Source: Polyporus tsugae (taxonomy: Eukaryota; Basidiomycota; Agaricomycetes; Polyporales; Polyporaceae). From it: DNA of 64,000 nucleotides. Positions 55,441 to 64,000 of this stretch are shown here, piece by piece; positions within the stretch are counted from its first letter, which is position 1; each line of letters starts with the position of its first letter. Location: assembly GCA_024305745.1 (NCBI GenBank), contig JAHRBS010000009.1, positions 434,001-498,000 on the forward strand. Reading direction: 5' to 3'. Both the position numbers and the translations under genes were made by a program. The notes under the pieces are model-generated. The model was not told the DNA's origin. It did no database searches and worked only from the letters and a program-made list of their open reading frames with translations.

Positions 55441-56342
55441 TTCATATTCGATTTGACATTATCATCGTCGCTAACAGTGCCCTCTAGGGGACGTATCAGT
55501 TCATGTCTGTGAATTCGCTGCAGCGCCCTTCCCAACCGGTCGCAGTGGCGGATGAGCTCGAGTCCTTCTTCCACGTCCTCCTCTACTTCGCCGTGCGCTT
55601 CCTTCGCTCGACGTGCGATACACCATCCGCGTGGATCGACAACTACTTCCACAACTACTCTGGCCCCGCCCACACGCACGCATGCGGGCAGAAGTCAGTG
55701 ACCATCGAGGTCACCGGCCAGCTGCGCACGTTGTCCCCTCTGGGACTCCTCCGCTTCAACAATCCTCTCGACACCATCTTCGCCGAGATGCTCCCGTGCT
55801 TGAAAGCGCGTTACAAGGTCTTGAACCACGAGCTCGAGAAAGCAGCCGACCCGCCGCCGCTTGTCCCTGACGTCCCGTATCCCGCTGCACCCGCGCCCCC
55901 GTCCCCACCAGAACGGCCCTTCCTTCGGGCAAGGCGTCGCAGGGCGCTCAACGACGAAGATTTAGCCATCCGGGCTCAACTACAGGCGGAGTTCGACAAC
56001 TGGGCCCCGCCGGACAACACCCCCTCGGCCCAAGAACAGGAGCTCGCAAGCAAGGTCGCAGACCACAAGTTCATGCTCGAGCTGCTCGAGCGCGTGCTTC
56101 GAGAGGGGGACTGGCCGGAGGACGATCGGATTCCGGCAGCCCAACCTCCTGCGGTTGCACCCGCTGGACAGCCAGAGCCTTCGCGCGATGCCCAACCGGC
56201 GCCATCGAAGAAGCGGCAGCGTACCGTCGGCCCTTCGCGGAGCGCCGCTCCCCAGGTTCCTGCGGCTCGCCCGCTCCCTGCGATGCGTCGCACGCGTAGT
56301 CAAGCTCGTGTCGCCCCCGCCAAGACGAGGTCGAAGCGGTGA
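55441..56342 (+). pseudogene. FunK1 kinase copy J, 3' part
   Basis: It starts with the intron remainder TTCATATTCG and acceptor CCCTCTAG, then the final exon (55488-56342) is open: GTYQFMSVNSL, ADELESFFHVLLYFAVRFL, NYFHNYSGPAHTHACGQKSV, a Pro-rich linker, ADHKFMLELLERVLREGDW and a basic tail (PSKKRQR, RRTRSQARV, TRSKR). It can only be expressed if spliced across the 2.8-kb insertion, and upstream exons are missing anyway. Copy G (43188-43730) is a duplicate of its first two thirds. Confidence 0.87.
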
Positions 56343-57140
56343 GGCGGTCACGAAGCCTTCAACTGCGTTGGAGAGATGTCGGCGTCGTCGTCGTTCGACT
56401 ATGGGCGGCCCGACTGTCTGGCCTCATGTCCGCCTTCATTGCTGCCACTCGATTATGACCGGCCGATTCGATTCGACATCTTCACAAACGCGCTTCGCCC
56501 TCCGCCGTGGTGAGAGGATGGACCGGCTCCCGACGCCTGCAGCTCACGGATGCGGAGAAGCAGGATGGCCCAAGTCGTCCCTGCAGCCGACCACAGATCG
56601 CCCGCAGGTGATGGTGGTGGCGACCACTGCTCCTGCGCGCAACGCGTCGCTGCCCGCTCAGCTCCTATCCGCGCGTCGAAGTACGCATACATCCTATGCG
56701 GGCTCGATGAGCGAGTTTCCTGGAGCGGGTGCGGCGGATAGATAAAGCGCAGGCGAGAGCAGACGTCGACACACTTGCGGCGATATCCTCTTCTCTGTTC
56801 TCTCCCTACCTGCCCTATCGTTATCCTCTGTACTGCGCACCTCAACTTTGGTCCGCAAGCTCGTCCCGCTTGTTGTCTATGCAACATCATTGCGTTGAAT
56901 AGAATCCATTCTACATCGCTATGGTGGTGTGCGCCGCTCCTGTACCCGAAGTGCGCATATACTAGTACTAAGCACGAGACGTCGCCGGTTGTGACCCTTC
57001 TGAGCATGCATCCAAAAGGCTGGGCCACGTTCTGGCACTCAGCTCGAGGAATCGATCGCGAGTACGGTTAGGACGAGACCCAGAAGGCTCGATGAATCCT
57101 ATGCTTTTGTTCAGCCCCTACGTGGCACCGGGGCCCGCAA
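56343..57140. other. 3' flank of kinase J and left edge of duplicated block
   Basis: No gene supported. The part from 56680 is the left portion of the duplicated block and recurs at 59850. Confidence 0.5.
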
Positions 57141-58826
57141 TCACTTCTTCTTCTTCTGCGCTGCCTTCCTCGGGCCCTCGCCCAACCAGTTCCAGAGCAT
57201 GTCCAAGACCCACCCGCGCGGGAGCCACGCGTAAACCCGAAACCACCCCGAACCGGTGCCCAAGCACATGTACCGCGGCGGGCCCCCCGCCCGCAGCACG
57301 GCGTCCACGGTCGTCCGCGCGAACACGTCCGTGGGCAGAGGGTTATTCCCCTGGCTGACGGCGAGCCGCTTCAGCACGGAGTCGACGTAGTCCTTGTACA
57401 GGCTGTCTGGGGGCAGGAGGACGCGCGGCGCCTGGTTGGCGGCGATGTTGGACTTGACGCCGCCCGGGGCGAGGAGGACGACGTTGATGTGCAGGGGCTT
57501 GCATTCCATGTAAAGCGTGTCGGTGAGCGAGTGGAGGGCGGCTTTGGTGGCGCCGTAGACGCCGCCCCAGGGGATGGGTCTGCAAGTTTGCGAGCGCGCG
57601 AGATGAGAACGAGCGTGGGGATAGGGGCGAGGGGATGTAAGGATGCTTACATGATTCCGCCGACGGATCCTACGTTTACGATCGTGCCCCGCTTGCGGGC
57701 GGCCATGTGCGGGATGACGGCCTTTGCGGTACGGACGGCGGCGAATACGTTGGTGTTGAAGATGCGCATGGTCTCCTCCATCCCGACGTCAATGAGAGGA
57801 GCTGGATGCGACGGACAAGGCTCAGCAACGTTGGGCGTGGCCTGGAAGGGGTGTGTATGGTGCTTACAAGAGTTGCTGACACCGGCGTTGTTCACCAACA
57901 CGTCGATCTGACCCTCCTTGTCGATGATGGTCTGCACGACTTCCTTCACGCTGTCGTCTTCCGTGACGTCCAACGTGAGACGGTGGATGTTGTCCTGAGT
58001 GAAACCTTCCAAGGACTCGGGCCTGCGAGCGGTCGCGTACACGATACATCCCTTCGAGGCAAACGCTTCGCATCTTACCAGGGAGTTAGCGACTTGAGAA
58101 CGAGAAGGTGTTGAGGAGGGAGAGACATACAGCGAGAAACCGATGCCGCCCCTTGAACAGCCTGTGACTAGAACGACAGTCTTGTTGCTGTTCGACATGG
58201 TGGGACGAATTCGAAAGCGGGGCGGATGGTAGGCTCCTAAGTAACTAATACCACCCGCTCGTTCGTGTTCTCGTTCCCTTGTCCTCGCGCGGTTATATCT
58301 GCGGAGCGGGGCGCTTGCTTAATCATGTACGGACACGCGATTGTCCCAACTGAGCGGGGAAGAGAACATGAGAGAGCGCACCTGATCCTCCCATCATTCT
58401 CGCAGTATTAACTTGACATCGTGATCGCGCTTGTCAAGCTAAGGCAGGTCAAAGCTGCTATCCTCCCTCAGTGCTAGTCTCCATTGCTTGGATGACAGTC
58501 GATCCATTTTAGTACTTATATGGTCTCCTAGTGTTCGTGCCCTCTACGTGAGAGAAAACTAGATGCTAGTACTGTGGGATCAGGTTGGTCATCAGTGTTC
58601 TCCTGTCGAGAACGACTGGGATTTTGCTCTGTGCGATCGTCGGTAGCTGCACTGAGGCGAGGTGATATACCCAAGTAAGTACTTACTGTAAGTAGTCTTG
58701 GTACATGAATGTATGCGCGCGCAAGTTAAAGTTGAATGCAACGATCGCAGGTTGATGGATTTTGGCAGGCGGTGAGAGTGAGAAATACACCACAACAAGG
58801 CGTGATGGCCACCGGCGTCTGTAGCG
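56680..58826. repeat. Duplicated block, copy 1 (2.1 kb)
   Basis: Matches 59850-61710 in the same direction, starting at AGTACGCAT and ending near CACCGGCGTCTGT. It contains SDR gene 1 and both its flanks. Copy 2 lacks about 0.3 kb that here lies at roughly 58,220-58,550. Confidence 0.9.
57141..58198 (-). CDS. Short-chain dehydrogenase/reductase 1 (AYR1-like)
   Basis: Exons 58198-58131, 58073-57868, 57801-57651 and 57579-57141 give 287 residues. Rossmann start VLVTGCSRGGIGFSL (TGxxxGxG), then FASKGCIVYATARR, DVTEDDSVK (Asp of the adenine pocket), VLVNNAGVSNS (NNAG), NTNVFAAVRTAKAVI, IVNVGSVGGI (catalytic Ser region), WGGVYGATKAAL with Tyr and Lys of YxxxK, and LLAPGGVKSNI. The C-terminal part is hydrophobic and Trp-rich (WVLDMLWNWLGEG) and ends in a Lys run, as expected for an enzyme at a membrane. 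The TGCSxGGIG and ATARR pattern is most like yeast 1-acyl-dihydroxyacetone-phosphate reductase; the true substrate may differ. A near-copy lies at 60351-61403. Confidence 0.92.
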
Positions 58827-58916
58827 TTTGCGTCAGAGCCATTCCAGGATCGACACTCAGTACTCACCACCATACCATTTAACGCGCTCTCAATCGGCCA
58901 TGAAACTAGAAACAGG
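58199..58916. other. Upstream region of SDR 1
   Basis: Promoter side of SDR gene 1 and right end of the first duplicated block. No gene seen. The last 90 bp lead into relic kinase K. Confidence 0.5.
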
Positions 58917-59849
58917 ATGCACGCGGCGATATATCGATCGATGGACCTACCAAAACGTGGTCATGCCCATTGGGCAGACGAGAAGATCCCCGTCCAATTC
59001 AGCCGCGACGTCGCTGGCGATGCTGGGGTTGTCATGACTCCCTCTGTCGACTACGTCGAGCAGTCCGTCTTGCTGTGCGACTGCTTGCGGCGTGTATCTC
59101 TGCTCGACGACATCTCGCTCGGATTTGACCCCCACCGCTACCCGCCTTCGAACGCGCGACCCTGATTTCATACGCATGGACGCCGCCGCTGTAGACGATC
59201 CCAGTGACGTTGACCACACGGAACGACGTATTGAGGAAGGCGAGATCGAGGATGCGTTCGTCTTCCGCTACGTTCGCTCCCTGTTTCGGGACACACTATC
59301 TGGTGACGGGCCGCGTTATCGACTTCGAGTCGAGGATCGTGACGATGCACGCGACTACCTTGTCGGGAAGCCTATGTACCTCCCCTCTGGCGTTGTCGGT
59401 CGAGGAACGCGCGGCTATGTTGCATTAGACTGCGAGACGCAACGTTTCGTGTGGCTCAAGGATGCGTGGCGTGCATGCGAGTTGGTAACCGAAAGAGAAG
59501 GCGACATCTTGGGCAAGCTTAACTTGGCTGGCGTCACGAACGTTCCGACCCTCGTATGCCACGGCGACGTTCAGAACCAGGCCACTGTTGCCAGCGACTG
59601 GTGGGAGATTACGCATGGCGCAAGACCCGGCTCTTCTTACGGGGAGCGGACATCTCCTGGTGGCAGGAAGCAGAAGAGGGATGAGACGACCGGCGGAGAA
59701 GACTCATCCCTCTATGCGTCCGGACAACCCCCGTCTGCGACGGCGAGACAGCCCTGCCCCTTGCGACGGCATATCCACTATCGGATTGCATTTGAAGAGA
59801 TTGCCATGCCGCTCACTGAATCCCGTTGCGGACCCATGTATGAACCCCC
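58917..59849 (+). pseudogene. FunK1 relic copy K
   Basis: F/I-type kinase with both ends missing. It reads HWADEKIPVQFSRDVAGD, then about 60 residues (the QHR-ALFML part) are deleted, then VVMTPSVDYVEQSVLL, SLGFDP. One extra C near 59135 shifts frame into TATRLRTRDPDF. Conserved: FRYVRSLFRDTL, GRGTRGYVALD, FVWLKDAWRA, VPTLVCHGDVQNQ, GRKQKRDE insert, PLRRHIHYRIAFEEIAMPL. It stops before the catalytic loop, where the second copy of the duplicated block begins. The EFK motif is QFS. Confidence 0.86.
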
Positions 59850-61710
59850 AGTACGCATCCATCCGACGCGGGCTCGATGAGCGAGTTTCCTGGAGCGGGG
59901 TGCGGCGGATAGATACAGCGCAAGCGAGAGCAGATGTCGACACACTTGCGATATCCTCCTCTCTGTTCTCCCTACTTGCTCCACCATGGTCCTCTGTACC
60001 TGTACCGCGCACCTCGACCATGATCCCCAAGCTCGTCCCGCTTGTTGTCTGTGCAACATCATTGCGTTGAATAGAATCCATCCTACGTCGGTATGGTGGT
60101 GTGCGCCACTCCTGTACCGGAAGTGCACATATACTAGTACTAAGCACGAGGATATCGATGTCGCCGGTTGTGACTCTCCTGAGCATGCATCCAAAAGGCT
60201 GGGCTACGTGTTCTGGTACCAAACTCGAGGAATCTATCGCGAGTACGGTTAGGACGAGATCAGATGGCTCGATGAATCCTATGCTTTTGTTCAGCCCCTA
60301 CGCGCCCAGGCCGCATACAGCCTGGACGGCGAACGCGCACCCACAAACAGTCACTTCTTCTTCTGCGCCGCCTTCCTCGGCCCCTCTCCCAACCAGTTCC
60401 AGAACATGTCCAAGACCCATCTGCGCGGAAGCCACGCGTAAACCCGAAACCACCCCGAACCGGTGCCCAAGCTCATGTACCGCGGCAGGCCCCCCGCCCG
60501 CAGCACCGCGTCCACAGTCGTCCGCGCGAACACCTCCGTCGGTAGAGGGTTGTTCTCCTGGCCGACGGTGAGCCGCTTCAGCACGGAGTCGACGTAGTCC
60601 TTGTACAGGCTATCTGGGGGCAGGAGGACGCGCGGCGCCTGGTTGGCGGCGATGTTGGACTTGACGCCGCCCGGGGCGAGGAGGACGACGTTGATGTGTA
60701 GGGGCTTGCATTCCATGTAGAGTGTGTCGGTGAGCGAGTGGAGGGCGGCTTTGGTGGCGCTGTAGACGCCGCCCCAGGGAATGGGTCTGCAAGAAGAGAA
60801 GAAGTCCGAGTTTGATCAGGATGGAAGCGCAGATGAGGACATGCGAGAGAGATATGGACATACATGATTCCACTGATGGATCCTACATTTACGATCGTGC
60901 CGCGCTTGCGGGCGGCCATGTGCGGGATGACGGCCTTTGCGGTACGGACGGCGGCGAATACGTTGGTGTTGAAGATGCGCATGGTCTCCTCCATCTCGAC
61001 GTCAATGAGGGGAGCTGGACGAGGCCTCAGCAACACAGGATAAAGCTTAGAAGATGCATGATATGCTGCTCACAGGAGTTGCTCATGCCCGCATTGTTCA
61101 CCAAAATGTCTATCTGACCCTCCTTGTCGATGATGGTCTGCACAACTTCCTTCACGTTGTCGTCTTCCGTGACGTCCAACGTGAGACGGTGGATGTTGTC
61201 CTGAGTGAAACCTTCCAAGGACTCGGGCCTGCGAGCGGTCGCGTACACGATACATCCCTTCGAGGCAAACGCTTCGCATCTACGGGGGAGTTAGCGACTT
61301 GAGAACGAGAAGGTGTTGAGGAGGGAGAGACATACAGCGAGAAACCAATGCCGCCCTTTGAACAGCCTGTGAGTAGAACGACAATCTTGTTGTTGTTCGA
61401 CATGTTGGGACGAATTCGAAAGCGGGTTACATCATCGACGTGAGAGAAAACTAGATGCTACAGAGTACTGTGGGATCAGGTTGGTCATCAGTACTTGTTC
61501 TCCTGTCGAGAACGAATGGGATTTTGCTCTGTACGATCGTCGGCAGCTGCACTGAGGTGAGGTGATATACACAAGTACTTACTGCAAGTAGTCTTGGTAC
61601 ATGAATGTATGCGCGACGATGGCAGGTTGATGGATTTTGGCAGACGGTGAGAGTAAGGTGGCCAAATATACCACAACAAGGCATGATAGCCACCGGCGTC
61701 TGTGGCGCTT
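59850..61710. repeat. Duplicated block, copy 2 (1.9 kb)
   Basis: Matches 56680-58826. The block directly follows a broken kinase in both places (J's end about 340 bp before copy 1, K's end immediately before copy 2). The second copy has lost about 0.3 kb of the SDR upstream region. Confidence 0.9.
60351..61403 (-). CDS. Short-chain dehydrogenase/reductase 2 (AYR1-like)
   Basis: Four exons as in SDR 1, about 286 residues. Same motifs: LLTGCSKGGIGFSL, YATARR, DVTEDDNVK, ILVNNAGMSNS, IVNVGSISGI, WGGVYSATKAAL with Tyr and Lys kept, LLAPGGVKSNI, and a Trp-rich C-terminus ending in Lys. Differences from SDR 1 are mostly conservative (V/I, G/S before the active-site Lys, R/K), with no stop, which suggests both copies are under selection. 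Much of the upstream region present in SDR 1 is deleted, so expression may differ. Confidence 0.92.
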
Positions 61711-62060
61711 GTTCTTGTTCCCACTCCTTGTCTCCCCTTGTGGCCACCTACAGCCTGTTCAAGAGCTCGGTCTGTGGTCGCCATTTAATTGCATAGTACT
61801 TCTAAACCAACCCAGTCTCAATATAATTTGAGTTGCTTAAGCAAACATATCTATCACAAGGTATACGTGTACATTATACTGAAAATACCTAGACCGCAAG
61901 AACGCAGCATTAAACTTCTCTACTGCACAAGAATTAAAAACACTACACAATAATAAGCGATACACTCTAATCCCGCCCAACTGCGAGACTTCGGCCACCG
62001 GCCATGGCGTTCTGTTGGTAATGGTACTAAGTACTGAGGAGAGAATGATATACTACACGT
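61711..62060. other. Intergenic, AT-rich
   Basis: AT-rich sequence between the SDR 2 upstream side and the 3' end of the last gene. No gene or repeat recognised. Confidence 0.5.
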
Positions 62061-64000
62061 TCACCCGACGAGTCGGAAGCGAACCATGATGCGCTGTCCG
62101 GGAAAGAACTTATGTCGACGGTCCCACGCGACGCATATATGCAGTTCGCCAGCCATGGTCACCTCTAATGGCACATCCGCAGCCGAGTCAGCGTAAGCGG
62201 ACGCTTCCGTCGGAATTACCGTGTCGGAACCAGTCGTGGTCGCGACGGGCTCTTTCGTGGAGAGCTGGGGGATCTTGGCGACGTATGCGCCGCTGAGAGA
62301 AGCAATTGCGGAGTCTTCAGGACCGGAGTAGACACCCGAAAGCCTGATTCACGAAAACGAACAAACGAACGGACAAGGACATGAACGTCGAGGTCTTCGA
62401 CAACGATCAGAAAGGACGCACTGGAAACGCAACTCGAGCACAGACTGAATGTTGCGTACGACCGTGTTGACGACAGCGTCGACGGAGCCCCCAGACGGGT
62501 CTGCGATGACGGAGTATTCGCCGTCGAAGTTGAACACCATCGGCTTGCTGTCTGTGCCCGTGAGCGCCTTGAGCTGGACATAGCGCATCTGCACGGCCTT
62601 GAACTGAGAAAAACGCGAGCGCATGGAGTCCAAGAGAGCGGCGAGGTGCTGGTACGGAGGCTACGCGCGAAACACACGGGGTGAGTGAGACGACGTCCAG
62701 GTTCAGTCAACGACACACACACACCATCTCCACCAACTTCTCACCACCGGCGCCCGCCTCTCGCGCGTCGTCCACCGCGTGCCGCTTCCGCTTGCCCGTA
62801 ACAGGGGCAGTGTCCTCCTTGGCAGCTGTCCGTACCGCGTTGGCGATTGCGTGCTCCATAATACTTGCACTCGCGCTTTTGTGTAGGATCGCGTCACAGT
62901 CAGGCGCCTCGAGGCCCTTCCGCTTCCACCAACCTTTGCGTCTGTGGGCACGGCATGGCCCGCAGGTACGGAAGCGGTATTGCGACTCGGGTGGTATAAG
63001 GTGGTTGCAGCGGTTGTGGCTACACCGGCGATATCCTGTCAAGTCCCCGTCGGGAGGGATTTGGAACTAGTCGTCCGATGTCAGTCAGCACGAGGGGAAG
63101 CCGCGGACCAAACAAAGTTTGAACTTGGGGTAAGTCAGCTCACCTCGACGTCGTCATACTTGTTGGTCGCCGTGCCCTCAAGCTGGTCCCGCTTCATCTC
63201 CTGCTTTCTGAGCAGATGGCTCCTCTTCCGGCAGGCATCGCAGTTCTTAAAGAACGAGCCATGTGAGAGCAGATTCGCACAGCGCACGGTCGCGCACTGC
63301 CAGCGATGCTTCTTTGGCGGCTTTTCCGTCCTGCGCGGGATGACGATCGACGGTCTCGCTCCAGCGCCGTCGACTCCGTCGTCTTCGTCGTCACTCTCGG
63401 GGAGGTCAATCTCGGACTCGCCCTCGTCCGTCGAGTCCTCCAGCGGAGTAAGGTCAGACTCGTCCGTGTCCCACCCTAGCTCAACCCAGCGCCGTCGCGC
63501 ACTAAACGGCCGAGTCGAGGAAAGCGTGAGTTCTGGGGACGACTCGCGGGACGACGATGGCGCCCTCGAGGGATCCGGTCCGAGGATGAGGCGGACCCGG
63601 CGAATAGGCGGTAGTGACGCACTAGAAAAGGGAGCAGGAGAGGGGATGTGGGAGGGAGACACACGGGCTAGTAGCGGGATCGAGGCTTCGGAGTCGGTTG
63701 TGTCTCCGGTGTGGTCTTCCAAGCCGTGGTCAATGTACATCGGATATTCATCATGGGGTTCAGCGGCGTTGGGCACTGCGAGTTGAGGCATGTGTTTGGT
63801 ATCCGTCGCGGCGGAACAACGGGCCAGCGGGATGGACGCTTCTGAGTCGGTGGTGTCCCCGTCGGATGCTTCCCGGTCGTGGTCAATGTCCATCGGGTAT
63901 TTATCCTCGGCTTCAACCGCATCCATGGCGATGAGTGGCGCTGTGATGAGCTGAGCCGTACCATCGATATCTGTAGCTAGAATATCGGTTGACGTGGTAT
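62061..64000 (-). CDS. Protein with two Cys4 modules, unknown function (partial)
   Basis: Runs off the right edge; the frame is open beyond the first ATG at 63926, so the true start may lie outside. Three introns (after KYDDVE, after GEKLVEM, after ELRFQ) join with intact frame to a stop at 62061. The N-terminus has two copies of an acidic unit (YPM-IDH ... GDTTDSEASIPL) and an acidic, Ser-rich stretch. Then a basic RRTEKPPKKHRW, a first module CATVRC-x11-CDAC followed by RKRSHLLRKQ, a second module CSHNRC-x12-CGPC followed by RAHRRKG, a GKRKRH nuclear signal, and a C-terminal domain (MVFNFDGEYSVIA, VRNIQSVLELRF, FPGQRIMVRFRLVG). The C-x4-C...C-x2-C groups suggest zinc binding and a nuclear regulator, but I do not know the family. 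Confidence 0.72.

Noticed and set aside
1..64000. CRISPR array, bacterial operon or riboswitch
   Set aside because: No regularly spaced direct repeats or bacterial gene spacing; introns and tRNA introns show a eukaryotic nuclear genome.

Overview
The window is nuclear DNA of a filamentous basidiomycete, most likely an agaricomycete such as a polypore. The evidence is dense short GT-AG introns (about 45-80 bp), compact GC-rich genes, expansion of the FunK1 fungal-type protein kinases, a microsomal P450, a basidiomycete-type seven-helix membrane protein, and a chromodomain Ty3/Gypsy retrotransposon. No bacterial, organellar or CRISPR features were seen.

The main content is a FunK1 kinase cluster (the family Pfam calls fungal protein kinase, PF17667). 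I count at least twelve copies or fragments, named here 0, A, B, C, C', D, E, F, G, H, I, J and K. Only B (9571-12378, minus), C (20272-23055, plus) and D (24063-26838, plus) have fully open four-exon models; B, C and D give 879, 873 and 870 codons. The rest carry stops, frameshifts, deletions or insertions. Complete copies share one architecture: an N-terminal domain with a D...EFK motif that may be a degenerate or active PD-(D/E)XK fold; a kinase N-lobe; a Ser-rich basic insert; a catalytic loop HRD...N; DWE in place of DFG; a G-[TS]-[WY]-Q-F segment; and a basic, disordered tail with a KRRK-type nuclear signal.

Layout: 0.9-2.2 kb, relic kinase 0; 3.3-5.6 kb, P450 with one in-frame stop; 6.3-12.4 kb, tandem kinases A and B; 13.0 and 19.5 kb, two intron-containing tRNA-Phe genes enclosing a small membrane protein, a Pro-rich protein, a decayed unknown gene and a seven-helix protein; 20.3-26.8 kb, tandem kinases C and D with a kinase relic between them; 28.0-37.9 kb, kinase E split by a 7184-bp retrotransposon with a 5-bp target duplication; 39.8-51.2 kb, kinases F, G, H and I, all broken; 51.7-56.3 kb, kinase J split at an intron by a 2.8-kb inverted-repeat element that itself holds a 622-bp Harbinger-like MITE; 56.7-61.7 kb, a duplicated block with two short-chain dehydrogenase genes and relic kinase K between them; 62.1-64.0 kb, a gene with two Cys4 modules running off the window.

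Three themes tie the region together. It is a birth-and-death kinase array with gene conversion, shared upstream sequence and segmental duplication. Nearly every nonsense codon, in the kinases, the P450 and the retrotransposon, can be explained by a C-to-T (or G-to-A) transition. Three kinds of mobile DNA have inserted, two of them directly into kinase genes. The retrotransposon carries an 11-nt self-complementarity that fits Tf1-type self-priming.
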